From NCBI GenBank assembly GCA_963747405.1, contig CAVVFG010000005.1:1-64000 (forward strand): a stretch of 64,000 bases of DNA, read 5' to 3'. The notes under the pieces were generated by a model, which worked only from the letters and a program-made list of their open reading frames with translations, was not told where the DNA came from and ran no database searches. Origin of the DNA: Fodinibacter sp963747405. GTDB taxonomy: Bacteria > Actinomycetota > Actinomycetes > Actinomycetales > Dermatophilaceae. Shown piece after piece: positions 24,958 to 33,844 of this stretch (its first letter is position 1; every line of letters starts with the position of its first letter). Made by a program: the position numbers and the translations under genes.

Positions 24958-27469
24958 CGCGCCCATCGTGGCGCTGCCACTCCCGGTCGCCGTCGTCGCA
25001 GTCGGGCTCGGAGCAGCGTTCTTCCTTGCTGAGCAGCTCCTGTTGAATGTGGAGTTCCGGCGGCAGACGCACTCGTTCACCTTGGCCGGCATCCCGCTGC
25101 TCATCGGCGTCCTCCTGGTGTCCCCGCTGGTCTTCGTGCTGACCCGCGTGGTGGCATCGGTCCTGGCGTTCGTCTGGCAGCGGGTGTCGGCCGAGAAGAT
25201 GGTCTACAACTCCGCGGCCTACGCCTTCGAGGCGGCAGCGGACACCATGCTCCTGCACCTCCTCCTGCGCCCCGACCAGGGCCTGGACCTGCCGGCCGCC
25301 GTCACCCTCATCGCCGTGCTGGCGGTGGTGGACCAGTTCATCAGTGTGCTGGTGCTGGTCATGATCCGGGTGCACGACGGGCCACTGAGCCGGGCGGATT
25401 CCCTCAACGTGCTCGTACCCGCCCTTGTCCTGAGCGTCACCTCGAGCATGTTCGCGTTCGGCCTCATCATCCTGTTCGAGCAGGGAGTCCTCGGTGCCGT
25501 GGTCGCCGCCATGCTGGTGGTCATCTTCGCGTCCGGCTACCGCGCGTATGCCGCCGCCCGAAATCGCCACCATTCCCTGGCGCTGATCCACGAGTTCGTC
25601 ACCGGAGGCGTCGGAGCGCAGTCCCTGGAGACCCTCGCCAAGGAGCTGCTGTCCCGCATCCGCCGACTCCTGCGAGCCAGCAGCGTCCAGGTCATGATCA
25701 GCGAAAGCGACGACGGCCTCGACCTCAAGCCAGGGCTCGGTTCCGTGCTGACCCTGACCCTGGGCGAGCACGACATCCTGGACGTCGGCCACGACGGCTT
25801 CGACTCGAAGGACTGGGTCGTGGTGCGCGCGTTGGTCCAGCAGGAACCGCTGCTTGCCGCTCGAACCACCAAGGACCTCGCGGAGCGGCACTGGCTCGAC
25901 GAGCACGGGTTCCGGGACGCGATGATCGTCCCGCTCCCGGAATCGAGCGGGCTGCGGGGGATGCTTCGGGTCGTCGACCGGCTGGGGGAGACGGCGACCT
26001 TCACGGCGGAGGACCTGACCCTGCTGCAGACCCTGACCAGCCACCTCGCGGTGGCACTGCGCAGCGCCCGCCTGGTGCAGAAGCTCGGGTACGACGCCAC
26101 CCACGACGCGCTGACCGGCCTGACCAATCGTCGTGGGCTGTACACCCGTGGTCAGGCGCGGCTGGCCAAGGCTCCCGACCAGCGCCGGGCACTGCTGCTG
26201 CTGGACCTGGACAAGTTCAAGGAGGTCAACGACAGCCTGGGGCACCATGCCGGGGACCAGCTCCTGGTGGAGGTCGCGGCCCGGCTCCGCAGGCGACTGC
26301 GTGGCGGCGACCTGCTGGCGCGCCTGGGCGGTGACGAGTTCGCGCTCCTGCTCGAGGATGCCGGCCTCGACGAGGCCGCCAGCGTTGCCGAGGACCTGCG
26401 AGCGAGCCTGGCCGAGCCCTTCACCCCCCCGGCCGGGCCCGCCGCGCTGGGGAGCCTGACGTTGCACTCCACCGTCAGCATCGGCATCGCCCGGTTCCCC
26501 GACGACGGTCCTGACCTGCCCACCTTGCTGCGCAAGGCAGACATCGCCATGTACCAGGCAAAGATCTCCGCCGCCGGACACCACGTCTACAACGACATCG
26601 ACAACGCCGACGGCGCGTCCAGGTTGCGCACGGTCGACGAGCTGCGGACCGCCATAGCCGACCGCCAGTTCGTCCTGCACTACCAGCCCAAGGTCGACCT
26701 GGCCACCGGCGAAGTGCACGCCGTCGAGGCGCTGATCCGCTGGGAACACCCCACCCGTGGCCTGGTCTTCCCCGACGCCTTCATCGACCTCGTAGAGGTG
26801 TCCGGGCTGATGGCCGCGATGACCCGGCTCGTGCTCGAGATGGCCCTCGATCAGGCAGCGAGGTGGCAGCGGCAGGGCCAGGACCTGACCATCGCGGTCA
26901 ACCTCTCGGCCAGCTCACTGGTCGACGCACACCTCCCCGAGGAGGTCTTCGCCATGCTCGCCGCCCACGGGGTCGCGCCCGCCGCCTTGCAGTTGGAGAT
27001 CACCGAGGACTTCCTCATGGCCGACCGCCAACGAGCCCGGAAGATCCTGACCCGGCTCCGAGGCGGCGGTGTCCAGATCTCCATCGACGACTACGGCACC
27101 GGCTACAGCTCGCTCAGCTACCTGCGCGACCTACCCGTCGACGAGCTCAAGCTCGACCAGTCCTTCGTCTTCCCCATGACCGACGACGCCCGCGCCGCCG
27201 CACTCGTGGCCTCCAGCATCGCCCTGGCGCACAGCCTGGGCCTACGCATGGTCGCCGAAGGCGTGGAGACCCACGCCGCCTACACCGCGTTGGCGCGCCT
27301 GGGCTGCGACCAAGCCCAGGGCTACTTCATCTGTAAGCCCGTCCCCGCCGCCCGACTCGACCATTGGCTGCAGCACCGGCCCGCCATCGACCAGCCCCCT
27401 CACCCGACAGCGCGACTCACCTCGGTCGCCAGCACCCGGGGGCCTGATGCCGAGGAACGGTCTATCTGA
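24866..27469 (+). CDS. Membrane GAF-GGDEF-EAL cyclic-di-GMP enzyme
   Basis: This protein has 867 residues. Residues 1-230 contain about seven membrane helices (WLLAAVLAAGAVVLTT, AVTLIAVLAVVDQFISVLVL, FAFGLIILFEQGVLGAVVAA). Residues ~240-400 form a GAF-like sensor domain. The GGDEF domain (~415-580) has DALTGLTNRRGLY and RLGGDEFALLL with an RGGD I-site. The EAL domain (~600-845) has EALIRWEHPTRG, QLEITEDF, IDDYGTGYSSLSYLRDLP and DELKLDQSF. Both signatures are intact, so it may make or degrade cyclic-di-GMP. It starts three bases after the ancestral stop of the protease gene, which implies that cyclic-di-GMP turnover and protease export are linked. Confidence 0.88.
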   Translation: MRGALSPTRVTWLLAAVLAAGAVVLTTRAGDAPIVALPLPVAVVAVGLGAAFFLAEQLLLNVEFRRQTHSFTLAGIPLLIGVLLVSPLVFVLTRVVASVLAFVWQRVSAEKMVYNSAAYAFEAAADTMLLHLLLRPDQGLDLPAAVTLIAVLAVVDQFISVLVLVMIRVHDGPLSRADSLNVLVPALVLSVTSSMFAFGLIILFEQGVLGAVVAAMLVVIFASGYRAYAAARNRHHSLALIHEFVTGGVGAQSLETLAKELLSRIRRLLRASSVQVMISESDDGLDLKPGLGSVLTLTLGEHDILDVGHDGFDSKDWVVVRALVQQEPLLAARTTKDLAERHWLDEHGFRDAMIVPLPESSGLRGMLRVVDRLGETATFTAEDLTLLQTLTSHLAVALRSARLVQKLGYDATHDALTGLTNRRGLYTRGQARLAKAPDQRRALLLLDLDKFKEVNDSLGHHAGDQLLVEVAARLRRRLRGGDLLARLGGDEFALLLEDAGLDEAASVAEDLRASLAEPFTPPAGPAALGSLTLHSTVSIGIARFPDDGPDLPTLLRKADIAMYQAKISAAGHHVYNDIDNADGASRLRTVDELRTAIADRQFVLHYQPKVDLATGEVHAVEALIRWEHPTRGLVFPDAFIDLVEVSGLMAAMTRLVLEMALDQAARWQRQGQDLTIAVNLSASSLVDAHLPEEVFAMLAAHGVAPAALQLEITEDFLMADRQRARKILTRLRGGGVQISIDDYGTGYSSLSYLRDLPVDELKLDQSFVFPMTDDARAAALVASSIALAHSLGLRMVAEGVETHAAYTALARLGCDQAQGYFICKPVPAARLDHWLQHRPAIDQPPHPTARLTSVASTRGPDAEERSI

Positions 27470-27512
27470 CGCCTTCAGGCTTGGCGGTTCCCCGGGCCCC
27501 TTCGGCCGGCCC

Positions 27513-27644
27513 TCGACCTTCCGGCAGGTGAGCGGAGCCCTCGGCATCGCCTTCGTCGGCAGCTGTTTCCCGGTCCTCCACGATCGGTCACCTGCGGCCG
27601 CCGCGTTCACGGCCGCCGTGTGGATGGTCGTGGCGCTCAGCGCT
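27513..27644 (+). pseudogene. Fragment of an MFS (DHA2-type) transporter C-terminus
   Basis: The translated segment STFRQVSGALGIAFVGSCF followed by AAFTAAVWMVVALSA matches the FRQVGGALGxA...GS motif and the last helix of DHA2-type drug transporters. There is no upstream portion and no start, so this is a stranded 3' fragment. It fills much of the 324-base gap after the GGDEF-EAL gene, in which nothing else was recognised. Confidence 0.5.
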
Positions 27645-27793
27645 CAGCGCTCCGCACGTCCGACGGATGGCGACCATTGCAGGACTGATCGGCGTCCCTC
27701 GAACCCCACGCTTGCTCATCGATCCTCTTCCTGGTGCCAGCATCCCGACGGTGGCTATGGTGAGAGGCCGCCAGCACAGGAGGCAGCCCACCC

Positions 27794-28552
27794 ATGGTCA
27801 ACGTGTCCAAGACCTACCTGTCGGAGGTTTACGGCAACCTGCGGTACCGGCCAACGTGGTTGCCTGGGACTCCACTGGAGCTGGGGGCTGTCGGCGTTCT
27901 CGACAATGGGGTCTTCCGGCAGGTCACGGACCTGGCCTCCTTGGATATCGCGTATGAGGTAGCCAACGATCCCGTGCCGGACGCCTCCTTGGACTTCACG
28001 AGCAGCAACGGCGTCTCCATCCAGCTCAAGGCCAAAGGGGAGCTGAACGAACGATTCAAGGTACTCGCGCAAGCCGATGCGGGGGCACTGGTCGAGTTCT
28101 CCCGGGCAGGCGCCGTCGTCCTCCAGTTGCGCGGTGTGGTCGCTGACCGCATCCGGGACCAGGCAAGGCTCGCGCGAGATCTCTTGCGGTCGGTGATCAT
28201 CAACGATCCGTCCAAGCGCTGGTTGCGCGACTGGGTTGCGGTCACCGATGTCGTGCATGCGAAGTCGGCCTCGATCATGATCTCGAGTTCCGCCGGATCG
28301 CGCATCGAGCTGAAGGCAGCCGGCGCCCTTGCGCCGACCAATCTCGCTGACGCGAGCGCCGGCTTCTCGGTGGCGTCAGAGTCGGCCGTCAGCACGAAGA
28401 TCATTGCAGAGGAGGGTTTGACCCCTCTCTATCGGGGAGCGAGGATCAAGCGCAAGTTCTTCTGGCTCTACGACGAAGTCCTGCCGGCGAGCGCGGAGGC
28501 GCCTGATCCCGAGGAGGTCTTTGGCGCTGCCGAACCCGAGGACGACATCTAG
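27794..28552 (+). CDS. Orphan 252-aa protein, first gene of an unrecognised pair
   Basis: The ATG at 27794 opens a protein with no signal peptide or membrane helix. The sequence alternates short strands and amphipathic helices (TPLELGAVGVLDNGVFRQVT, SSNGVSIQLKAKGELN, ADAGALVEFSRAGAVVLQLR, KSASIMISSSAGSRIELKA). A basic motif TPLYRGARIKRKFFW follows, and the tail is very acidic (ASAEAPDPEEVFGAAEPEDD). I do not recognise the family. The strand-rich layout, the basic PLYRGARIKRKFF segment and a short acidic C-terminus next to a protease-like gene recall bacterial gasdermins, but the N-terminal Cys they usually carry is absent. That is only a hypothesis. A 26-base gap separates it from the next gene. 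Confidence 0.7.
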   Translation: MVNVSKTYLSEVYGNLRYRPTWLPGTPLELGAVGVLDNGVFRQVTDLASLDIAYEVANDPVPDASLDFTSSNGVSIQLKAKGELNERFKVLAQADAGALVEFSRAGAVVLQLRGVVADRIRDQARLARDLLRSVIINDPSKRWLRDWVAVTDVVHAKSASIMISSSAGSRIELKAAGALAPTNLADASAGFSVASESAVSTKIIAEEGLTPLYRGARIKRKFFWLYDEVLPASAEAPDPEEVFGAAEPEDDI

Positions 28553-28578
28553 GATCTTCCACGCAGATCGGGAGCCCA

Positions 28579-29943
28579 TTGAACTCAACCAGGACGCCCC
28601 GGGACGGCGTGGTCCTCGTCATCGAGCAGCTGACCGATGAGGTCAGGGCAGGTCTGCCTCACGAAGACCTTTTCCGTTTCAAGATGTTCCCCTTGGTTGC
28701 CGTTCGACCCCACCATCCTTGGGCGACGAACCCGCCGGCCGGGTCGCACCTGACGCCGGTATCACCGACGAGCTACCACCTGGCATGGGGGCTCAATCGT
28801 GCGTTGCTCGAGCTGTCACATCTCGCCCGCACGTGGGCGCCGAACGGCAATCGCTGGGCCATGGGCCGGTCGGACGCCCCGCCCTTCGTGATCCCCTCCG
28901 AGTCGGACCCCAACTCCTTGGACTGGATCCCGCTCGTTGCCGAAACCCAGATCGCCCATCCAGCGGGGTGTCACCTGAGCCTGCAGCTGCGCCAGGGCCA
29001 GCCCCTCGCCAGCGACTCCATTTTGAGCATCGCCACCCGAGTCATCGCGCACCACATGCCTCTACTTGTCGCCGCGGGGAACTGGGGGGAGTTCGGCGAG
29101 GGTACTCTCAGTCCCCTCGCAGCGTTGCCGTGGACGATAGCCGTCGGGGCGACTTCCGACGTTGACGGAACCTCGCGGTTGCCGGCATCGTCCATCGGAC
29201 GGCCCGGGCAGTCGCCGGAATGCGGTGTCGCAGTCATGGCGTACGGCGAGAACGACTTCGTGCCGGGAACCTATGGAACGAGCTACGCGGCGCCCCGCGC
29301 CTTCGCCCAGGTGGCCTCGATGACGGCCTTCCTGCTGCAGCTGAGGAATGTTGGTCTGACTCGACGAACGGGCATTCTCCATGGAGTGCCACTCCTGGTG
29401 GGCATGACCGTCGACGCGGGATTCGTCGACTACGATCCGCGACCGTCGCTGCCGCTACCCATGCTGCCGATTCTCGGAGTCTCTCGCGAGGCAGTTCTGA
29501 GTGTCTTGGGGATACTTGAACGTGCAGGTTACGACCTGCGCATCGAAGCGCATCCGCGGGCGGTGACGTCGATGCTGCTGGAAAGTGCTCGCCCCATGGC
29601 TGCCTACCCGACATGGGAGGTCGGTGCCGGCTTTGTCTGTGATGAGACAACCCTGGCGTACTTGTCGAGGTTCTCTGGCGAGGACCTCGCGGACCTCATG
29701 TTGCCCGAGGCGGACCTTCGAAACGATGTCCGGGACGAGCTGCGCACCTTCACCCTGGCGGACCAGTCACAACTGAGCCGCTTGGTGCACGTGGCGAGAC
29801 GTTCGATGTTGAGATACGCCGTGGACTACCACAACGGCCAGATAGTTGCGTCCATGCGCGACCCGGGTATGTCTCCCGGGGAGACCGGGTACCGGAAGGT
29901 ACCCAGTCGCTACTCGTGGCCTCCTCCACTGGCAGGTGACTAG
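28579..29943 (+). CDS. Subtilase-like protein with incomplete catalytic triad
   Basis: This protein has 454 residues from the TTG at 28579 (GGGAG four bases upstream; GTG 28609 is an alternative). Residues ~130-255 align with the second half of subtilisin: VIAHHMPLLVAAGNWGEFGE gives the oxyanion Asn168, PWTIAVGATSDVDG follows, and YGTSYAAPRAFAQVA gives Ser235. I see no VxxIDxG Asp box and no HGTxVAG His box upstream, so the triad is not canonical. The C-terminal ~200 residues resemble a helical extension with no recognised fold. No signal peptide is present, so it should act in the cytoplasm. With the preceding orphan it forms a two-gene unit. Confidence 0.65.
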   Translation: MNSTRTPRDGVVLVIEQLTDEVRAGLPHEDLFRFKMFPLVAVRPHHPWATNPPAGSHLTPVSPTSYHLAWGLNRALLELSHLARTWAPNGNRWAMGRSDAPPFVIPSESDPNSLDWIPLVAETQIAHPAGCHLSLQLRQGQPLASDSILSIATRVIAHHMPLLVAAGNWGEFGEGTLSPLAALPWTIAVGATSDVDGTSRLPASSIGRPGQSPECGVAVMAYGENDFVPGTYGTSYAAPRAFAQVASMTAFLLQLRNVGLTRRTGILHGVPLLVGMTVDAGFVDYDPRPSLPLPMLPILGVSREAVLSVLGILERAGYDLRIEAHPRAVTSMLLESARPMAAYPTWEVGAGFVCDETTLAYLSRFSGEDLADLMLPEADLRNDVRDELRTFTLADQSQLSRLVHVARRSMLRYAVDYHNGQIVASMRDPGMSPGETGYRKVPSRYSWPPPLAGD

Positions 29944-29991
29944 GCCTCAGCGCCGAACCGAAGGCGCCCTGTCCACCATGCTCTGTTGCGC

Positions 29992-30004
29992 ACAATCAGA
30001 TTGT
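29992..30004 (+). promoter_or_regulatory. Palindromic operator before the OhrR/MarR-type gene
   Basis: ACAATC-A-GATTGT is a perfect 13-base palindrome, 27 bases before the GTG at 30032. MarR/OhrR-family dimers bind such ACAAT...ATTGT sites, so autoregulation is likely. The short leader implies a near-leaderless mRNA. Confidence 0.6.
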
Positions 30005-30031
30005 CCAAACCCGGACTGGTATCGTCGACCC

Positions 30032-30481
30032 GTGAGGACGAAGGACCCCCTGGACCTCGACCGGCAGGTCTGCTTCCCGCTGTATGCCGCCACCCGGGCA
30101 GTGACCCGCCGCTACACCGAAGTGCTGGCCGACGTCGGCCTCACCTACCCGCAGTACCTCGTCATGCTGGCCCTGTGGACCGACGGCGCGCTGACGGTGG
30201 GCGAGCTGGGCGGGCGGCTCCGGCTCGACTCCGGCACCCTGACCCCGCTGCTCAAGCGGCTCGAGGCGTCCGGCCGGGTTGAGCGCCGGCGCGACGCACG
30301 CGACGAGCGCCGGGTCGTCGTGACGACCACCCCCGAGGGGGAGCACCTGCGGCACGCCGTCGCCGGGGTGCCCGGTGAGGTGGCGCGCTCGATCGGCTTC
30401 GGGGCCGAGGAGTTCGGCGCGCTGCGGCACCTGCTGCGTGGCCTGCTCGACAACCTCGATGCCGCGGGCCGGCCCGCATGA
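30032..30481 (+). CDS. MarR-family regulator, OhrR-like
   Basis: This 149-residue protein has a GTG start. The N-terminus LDLDRQVCFPLYAATRAV places a Cys (residue 14) where OhrR proteins carry their peroxide-sensing cysteine. The winged helix (LTVGELGGRLRLDSGTLTPL, RVERRRDARDERRVVV) is typical of MarR. OhrR normally represses an ohr peroxidase gene, but here the stop overlaps the start of a GH13 hydrolase (ATGA, 30478-30481) and no ohr is in the window. A palindrome upstream suggests autorepression. Organic peroxide sensing is inferred from the cysteine only. Confidence 0.8.
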   Translation: MRTKDPLDLDRQVCFPLYAATRAVTRRYTEVLADVGLTYPQYLVMLALWTDGALTVGELGGRLRLDSGTLTPLLKRLEASGRVERRRDARDERRVVVTTTPEGEHLRHAVAGVPGEVARSIGFGAEEFGALRHLLRGLLDNLDAAGRPA

Positions 30482-31737
30482 CGGCGGGGCCGCGGTGGGT
30501 CGACACCGCCATCTGGTGGCACGCCTACCCCCTGGGATTCGTCGGAGCCGACACCACCGCCAACGCCCACGACGAGGTCTCCCACGAGCTGGGTCGGGTC
30601 ACGGCGTGGCTCGACGACCTGCTCGACCTCGGCTGCAACGGGCTGCTCCTGGGCCCGATCTTCGACTCCGAGTCCCACGGCTACGACACGGTCGACCACC
30701 TCAGCATCGACCCGCGGCTCGGGGACGGCACGGATGCCGAAGCGCTGTTCAGAGCGTGCCGGGAACGCGGCATCCGGGTGCTGCTCGACGGGGTGTTCAA
30801 CCACGTCGGCCGATCGCACCCCTGGTGGCAGGAGGCGGTGGCCGCCGGCCCGGGCTCGCCGGCGGCGGCACGGTTCGCGACCGGTGAGGGGGCACGCCCC
30901 GTCGACGGCCTGGAGGTGCAGGTGTTCGAGGGCCACGAGAACCTGGTGGTGCTCGACCACGAGCACTCCGAGGTGGTGTCGGCGGTCAGCGACGCCATGG
31001 CGCACTGGCTGGAGCGCGGCATCGACGGATGGCGCCTCGACGCTGCGTACGCCGTTCCACCCGCGTTCTGGCGAACCACGGTCGGGCCGCTGCGCGAGCG
31101 GTTCCCCGAGGCGTTCTTCGTGGGGGAGGTCATCCACGGCGACTACGTCGGGTACGTCGAGGAGTCCGGCCTGGACTCGGTCACCCAGTACGAGCTGTGG
31201 AAGGCGATCCGCAGCTCGATCGAGGAGCGGAACTGGTTCGAGCTGGCCTGGTCGCTGCAACGGCACGACGAGTTCGCCGAGGCGTTCCTCCCGCTGACGT
31301 TCGTCGGCAACCACGACGTGACCCGCCTGGCGTCAGCCATCACCGACCAGCGTCACGTGACCCACGCCGTGGCCGTGTTGTTCTTCGTCGCCGGGACGCC
31401 CACGGTCTACGCGGGCGACGAGCGCGGGCTCACCGGCACCAAGGAGGACCGGGCCGGCGGGGACGACGCGGTCCGCCCCGAGTTCCCCCGCTCGCCCCGT
31501 GACTGGCCACCCGACGAGGTCTACCACCGGCACCAGGAGGCGATCTCGTTCCGGCGCCGGAACCCGTGGCTGGCCCGAGCCCGCGTCGCCGCCTCGCAGC
31601 TGAGCAACGAGTCGGTGCTGCTCGTCGCAACCGGCCCGGACGGCGAGCACGCCGAGCTCGCCCTCAACCTCTCCGAGGAGCCGGTCGTGCTCGGCGGGGA
31701 GCCGGTGGCGGCCCACTCCTGGAGCCTGCGCGCCTGA
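30478..31737 (+). CDS. GH13 (alpha-amylase family) glycoside hydrolase
   Basis: This 419-residue cytoplasmic protein has the four GH13 regions: DGVFNHVG near residue 104, GWRLDAAY with nucleophile Asp188, FFVGEVIHGDY with acid/base Glu217, and FVGNHDVTR with Asp280. The barrel starts at IWWHAYPLGF. It is short, with a small C-terminal beta domain and no signal peptide, so it probably acts on intracellular maltodextrin, trehalose or a similar glucan. The substrate cannot be fixed. It is coupled to the OhrR-like gene by a four-base overlap, an unusual pairing for this enzyme class. Confidence 0.85.
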   Translation: MTAGPRWVDTAIWWHAYPLGFVGADTTANAHDEVSHELGRVTAWLDDLLDLGCNGLLLGPIFDSESHGYDTVDHLSIDPRLGDGTDAEALFRACRERGIRVLLDGVFNHVGRSHPWWQEAVAAGPGSPAAARFATGEGARPVDGLEVQVFEGHENLVVLDHEHSEVVSAVSDAMAHWLERGIDGWRLDAAYAVPPAFWRTTVGPLRERFPEAFFVGEVIHGDYVGYVEESGLDSVTQYELWKAIRSSIEERNWFELAWSLQRHDEFAEAFLPLTFVGNHDVTRLASAITDQRHVTHAVAVLFFVAGTPTVYAGDERGLTGTKEDRAGGDDAVRPEFPRSPRDWPPDEVYHRHQEAISFRRRNPWLARARVAASQLSNESVLLVATGPDGEHAELALNLSEEPVVLGGEPVAAHSWSLRA

Positions 31738-32072
31738 GGATGCTGCGGGATGAGCGTCCGCGGCCACGGTGGGCGACGGCGACTCTCGGGGGCCGGTGGC
31801 GTCCGCCCCGACGTGCCCGCGCCCTGGTCGCGGTAGGTTGGGCTCCTGACCACCGTCGGGCGCGCCACAGGCGGCGCCACCCACGACGGCACCGATCTCG
31901 CACCGCCGCGACGCGCAACGGCATCCGGGCAGGATGCCGGCTCTCGCGCCCCGCGAGCACGGCCGAAGCCTTCCGACCGGCGTCCCTACCAACGGAGAAA
32001 CGTGACCCACCCCCAGCGCACGACCCCGCCCCGTCCCAGCCCGCGCACCGTCCCCGCCTCGGGAGGCATGCG
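31738..32072. other. Leader region of the RNase J gene
   Basis: No gene is supported in these 335 bases. A -10-like TAGGTT lies at 31834-31839, but no good -35 is visible. The RNase J ribosome site GGGAGG is at 32061-32066. One GGCATCC and one GGATGCC copy occur at 31920-31938. Confidence 0.4.
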
Positions 32073-33770
32073 ATGAGCCGCCGCGGGCCTCGCCGCAAGA
32101 GCAGCGACTCGCTGCCCGCCCTGGCGCGCAACGGGCTGCGCGTCGTGCCGCTGGGGGGCCTGGGCGAGATCGGCCGCAACATGACCGTCTTCGAGCACCA
32201 GGGACGGCTGCTCATCGTCGACTGCGGGGTGCTCTTCCCCGACGAGCACCAGCCGGGGGTCGACGTGATCATCCCCGACTTCACCTGGATCCGGGACCGC
32301 CTCGACAAGGTCGACGCCGTCGTGCTCACGCACGGCCACGAGGACCACATCGGCGGCGTGCCCTACCTGCTGCGCGAGCGGCCGGACATCCCCGTCGTGG
32401 GCTCGCGGCTCACGCTGGCCCTGATCGAGGCCAAGCTCGTCGAGCACAAGATCACGCCGCGCACGGTCGTGGTCGCGGAGGGTGACCGCCGCACCTTCGG
32501 CGCCTTCGACTGCGAGTTCGTCGCCGTCAACCACTCGATCCCCGACGGGCTCGCGGTCGCCATCCGCACCGCTGCGGGGCTGGTGCTGCACACCGGTGAC
32601 TTCAAGATGGACCAGTTCCCGCTCGACGGCCGGGTCACCGACCTGCGTGCCTTCGCCCGCCTGGGCGAGGAGGGTGTCGACCTCTTCCTCGTCGACTCGA
32701 CCAACGCCGAGGTGCCCGGCTTCACCGTCTCGGAGGAGGAGCTCGCCCCCGCCATCGACACCGTCTTCCGCACCACCAGCGGCCGGGTCATCGTCTCGAG
32801 CTTCGCCAGCCACGTGCACCGCATCCAGCAGATCCTGGATGCCGCCCAGCGGCACGGCCGCAAGGTCGCCTTCGTGGGGCGCTCCATGGTGCGCAACATG
32901 GGCATCGCCCGCGAGCTGGGCTACCTCAAGATCCCCGACGGGCTCGTGGTCAAGGACCTCAAGGCCCTGGACCGGCTGCGCCCCGAGCAGCAGACGATCA
33001 TCGCCACCGGGTCGCAGGGCGAGCCGATGGCGGCCCTGGCCCGGATGGCCAACCGCGACCACCCAGTGAGCATCACCGCGGGCGACACCGTGCTGATGGC
33101 CAGCTCGCTGATCCCCGGCAACGAGAACGCCATCTACCGGGTCATCAACGAGCTCACCCGCTGGGGGGCGAACGTCGTGCACAAGGGCAACGCCAAGGTG
33201 CACGTCTCCGGCCACGCCAGTGCGGGCGAGCTCGCGTACTGCTTCAACATCATCCGACCCACCAACGTCCTGCCGGTGCACGGCGAGTGGCGGCACCTGC
33301 GCGCCAACGCCGACATCGCCATCCGCACCGGGGTCGACCCGAAGCGAGTGCTCATCGCCCAGGACGGCTCGGTCGTCGACCTGGTCGACGGCCGGGCGAC
33401 CGTCACCGGAACGGTGCCGGCCGGGCTGGTCTACGTCGACGCGATGACCGTTGGAGGGGCGACCGAGGAGACCCTGCACGTGCGGCGCACCCTCGCGGAG
33501 GAGGGTGTGGTCACCATCGTGTGCATCGTCGACCCCGACACGGGCACGCTGCAGGAGGACCCCGACTACCTTGCCCACGGCTTCCCGCCCGAGGTGCTGG
33601 ACTTCTCGGCGGCCACCCCCGCGGTGCAGGCCGCGCTGACCAAGGCTGCAAAGGACGGCATCGAGGACCTCGACCAGATCGAGGAGCTGGTGCGCCGGGC
33701 GGCATCCGCCTGGGCCCACCGCACCCACCGGCGCAGCCCGCTGGTCATCCCGGTCATCGTCGACGCCTGA
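32073..33770 (+). CDS. rnj: Ribonuclease J
   Basis: This 565-residue metallo-beta-lactamase/beta-CASP ribonuclease has its ATG at 32073, six bases after GGGAGG. The metal site is LTHGHEDHIGG (His87, His89, Asp91, His92), with further ligands in NHSIPDG and HTGDFK. The beta-CASP domain has SSFASHVHRIQQ and ATGSQGEPMAAL, and a C-terminal domain follows VHGEWRHLRANADIA. RNase J acts in mRNA decay and rRNA processing with both endo- and 5'-exonuclease activity. In many actinobacteria it follows dapA, but here no dapA lies next to it. Confidence 0.95.
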   Translation: MSRRGPRRKSSDSLPALARNGLRVVPLGGLGEIGRNMTVFEHQGRLLIVDCGVLFPDEHQPGVDVIIPDFTWIRDRLDKVDAVVLTHGHEDHIGGVPYLLRERPDIPVVGSRLTLALIEAKLVEHKITPRTVVVAEGDRRTFGAFDCEFVAVNHSIPDGLAVAIRTAAGLVLHTGDFKMDQFPLDGRVTDLRAFARLGEEGVDLFLVDSTNAEVPGFTVSEEELAPAIDTVFRTTSGRVIVSSFASHVHRIQQILDAAQRHGRKVAFVGRSMVRNMGIARELGYLKIPDGLVVKDLKALDRLRPEQQTIIATGSQGEPMAALARMANRDHPVSITAGDTVLMASSLIPGNENAIYRVINELTRWGANVVHKGNAKVHVSGHASAGELAYCFNIIRPTNVLPVHGEWRHLRANADIAIRTGVDPKRVLIAQDGSVVDLVDGRATVTGTVPAGLVYVDAMTVGGATEETLHVRRTLAEEGVVTIVCIVDPDTGTLQEDPDYLAHGFPPEVLDFSAATPAVQAALTKAAKDGIEDLDQIEELVRRAASAWAHRTHRRSPLVIPVIVDA

Positions 33771-33844
33771 GCCGGCGGCCGCGCCCTCGCGCGGCCGCTG
33801 CTCCGGGTCGACGACCACCGGCCCGATGGACCCGGTGAGCCGGC

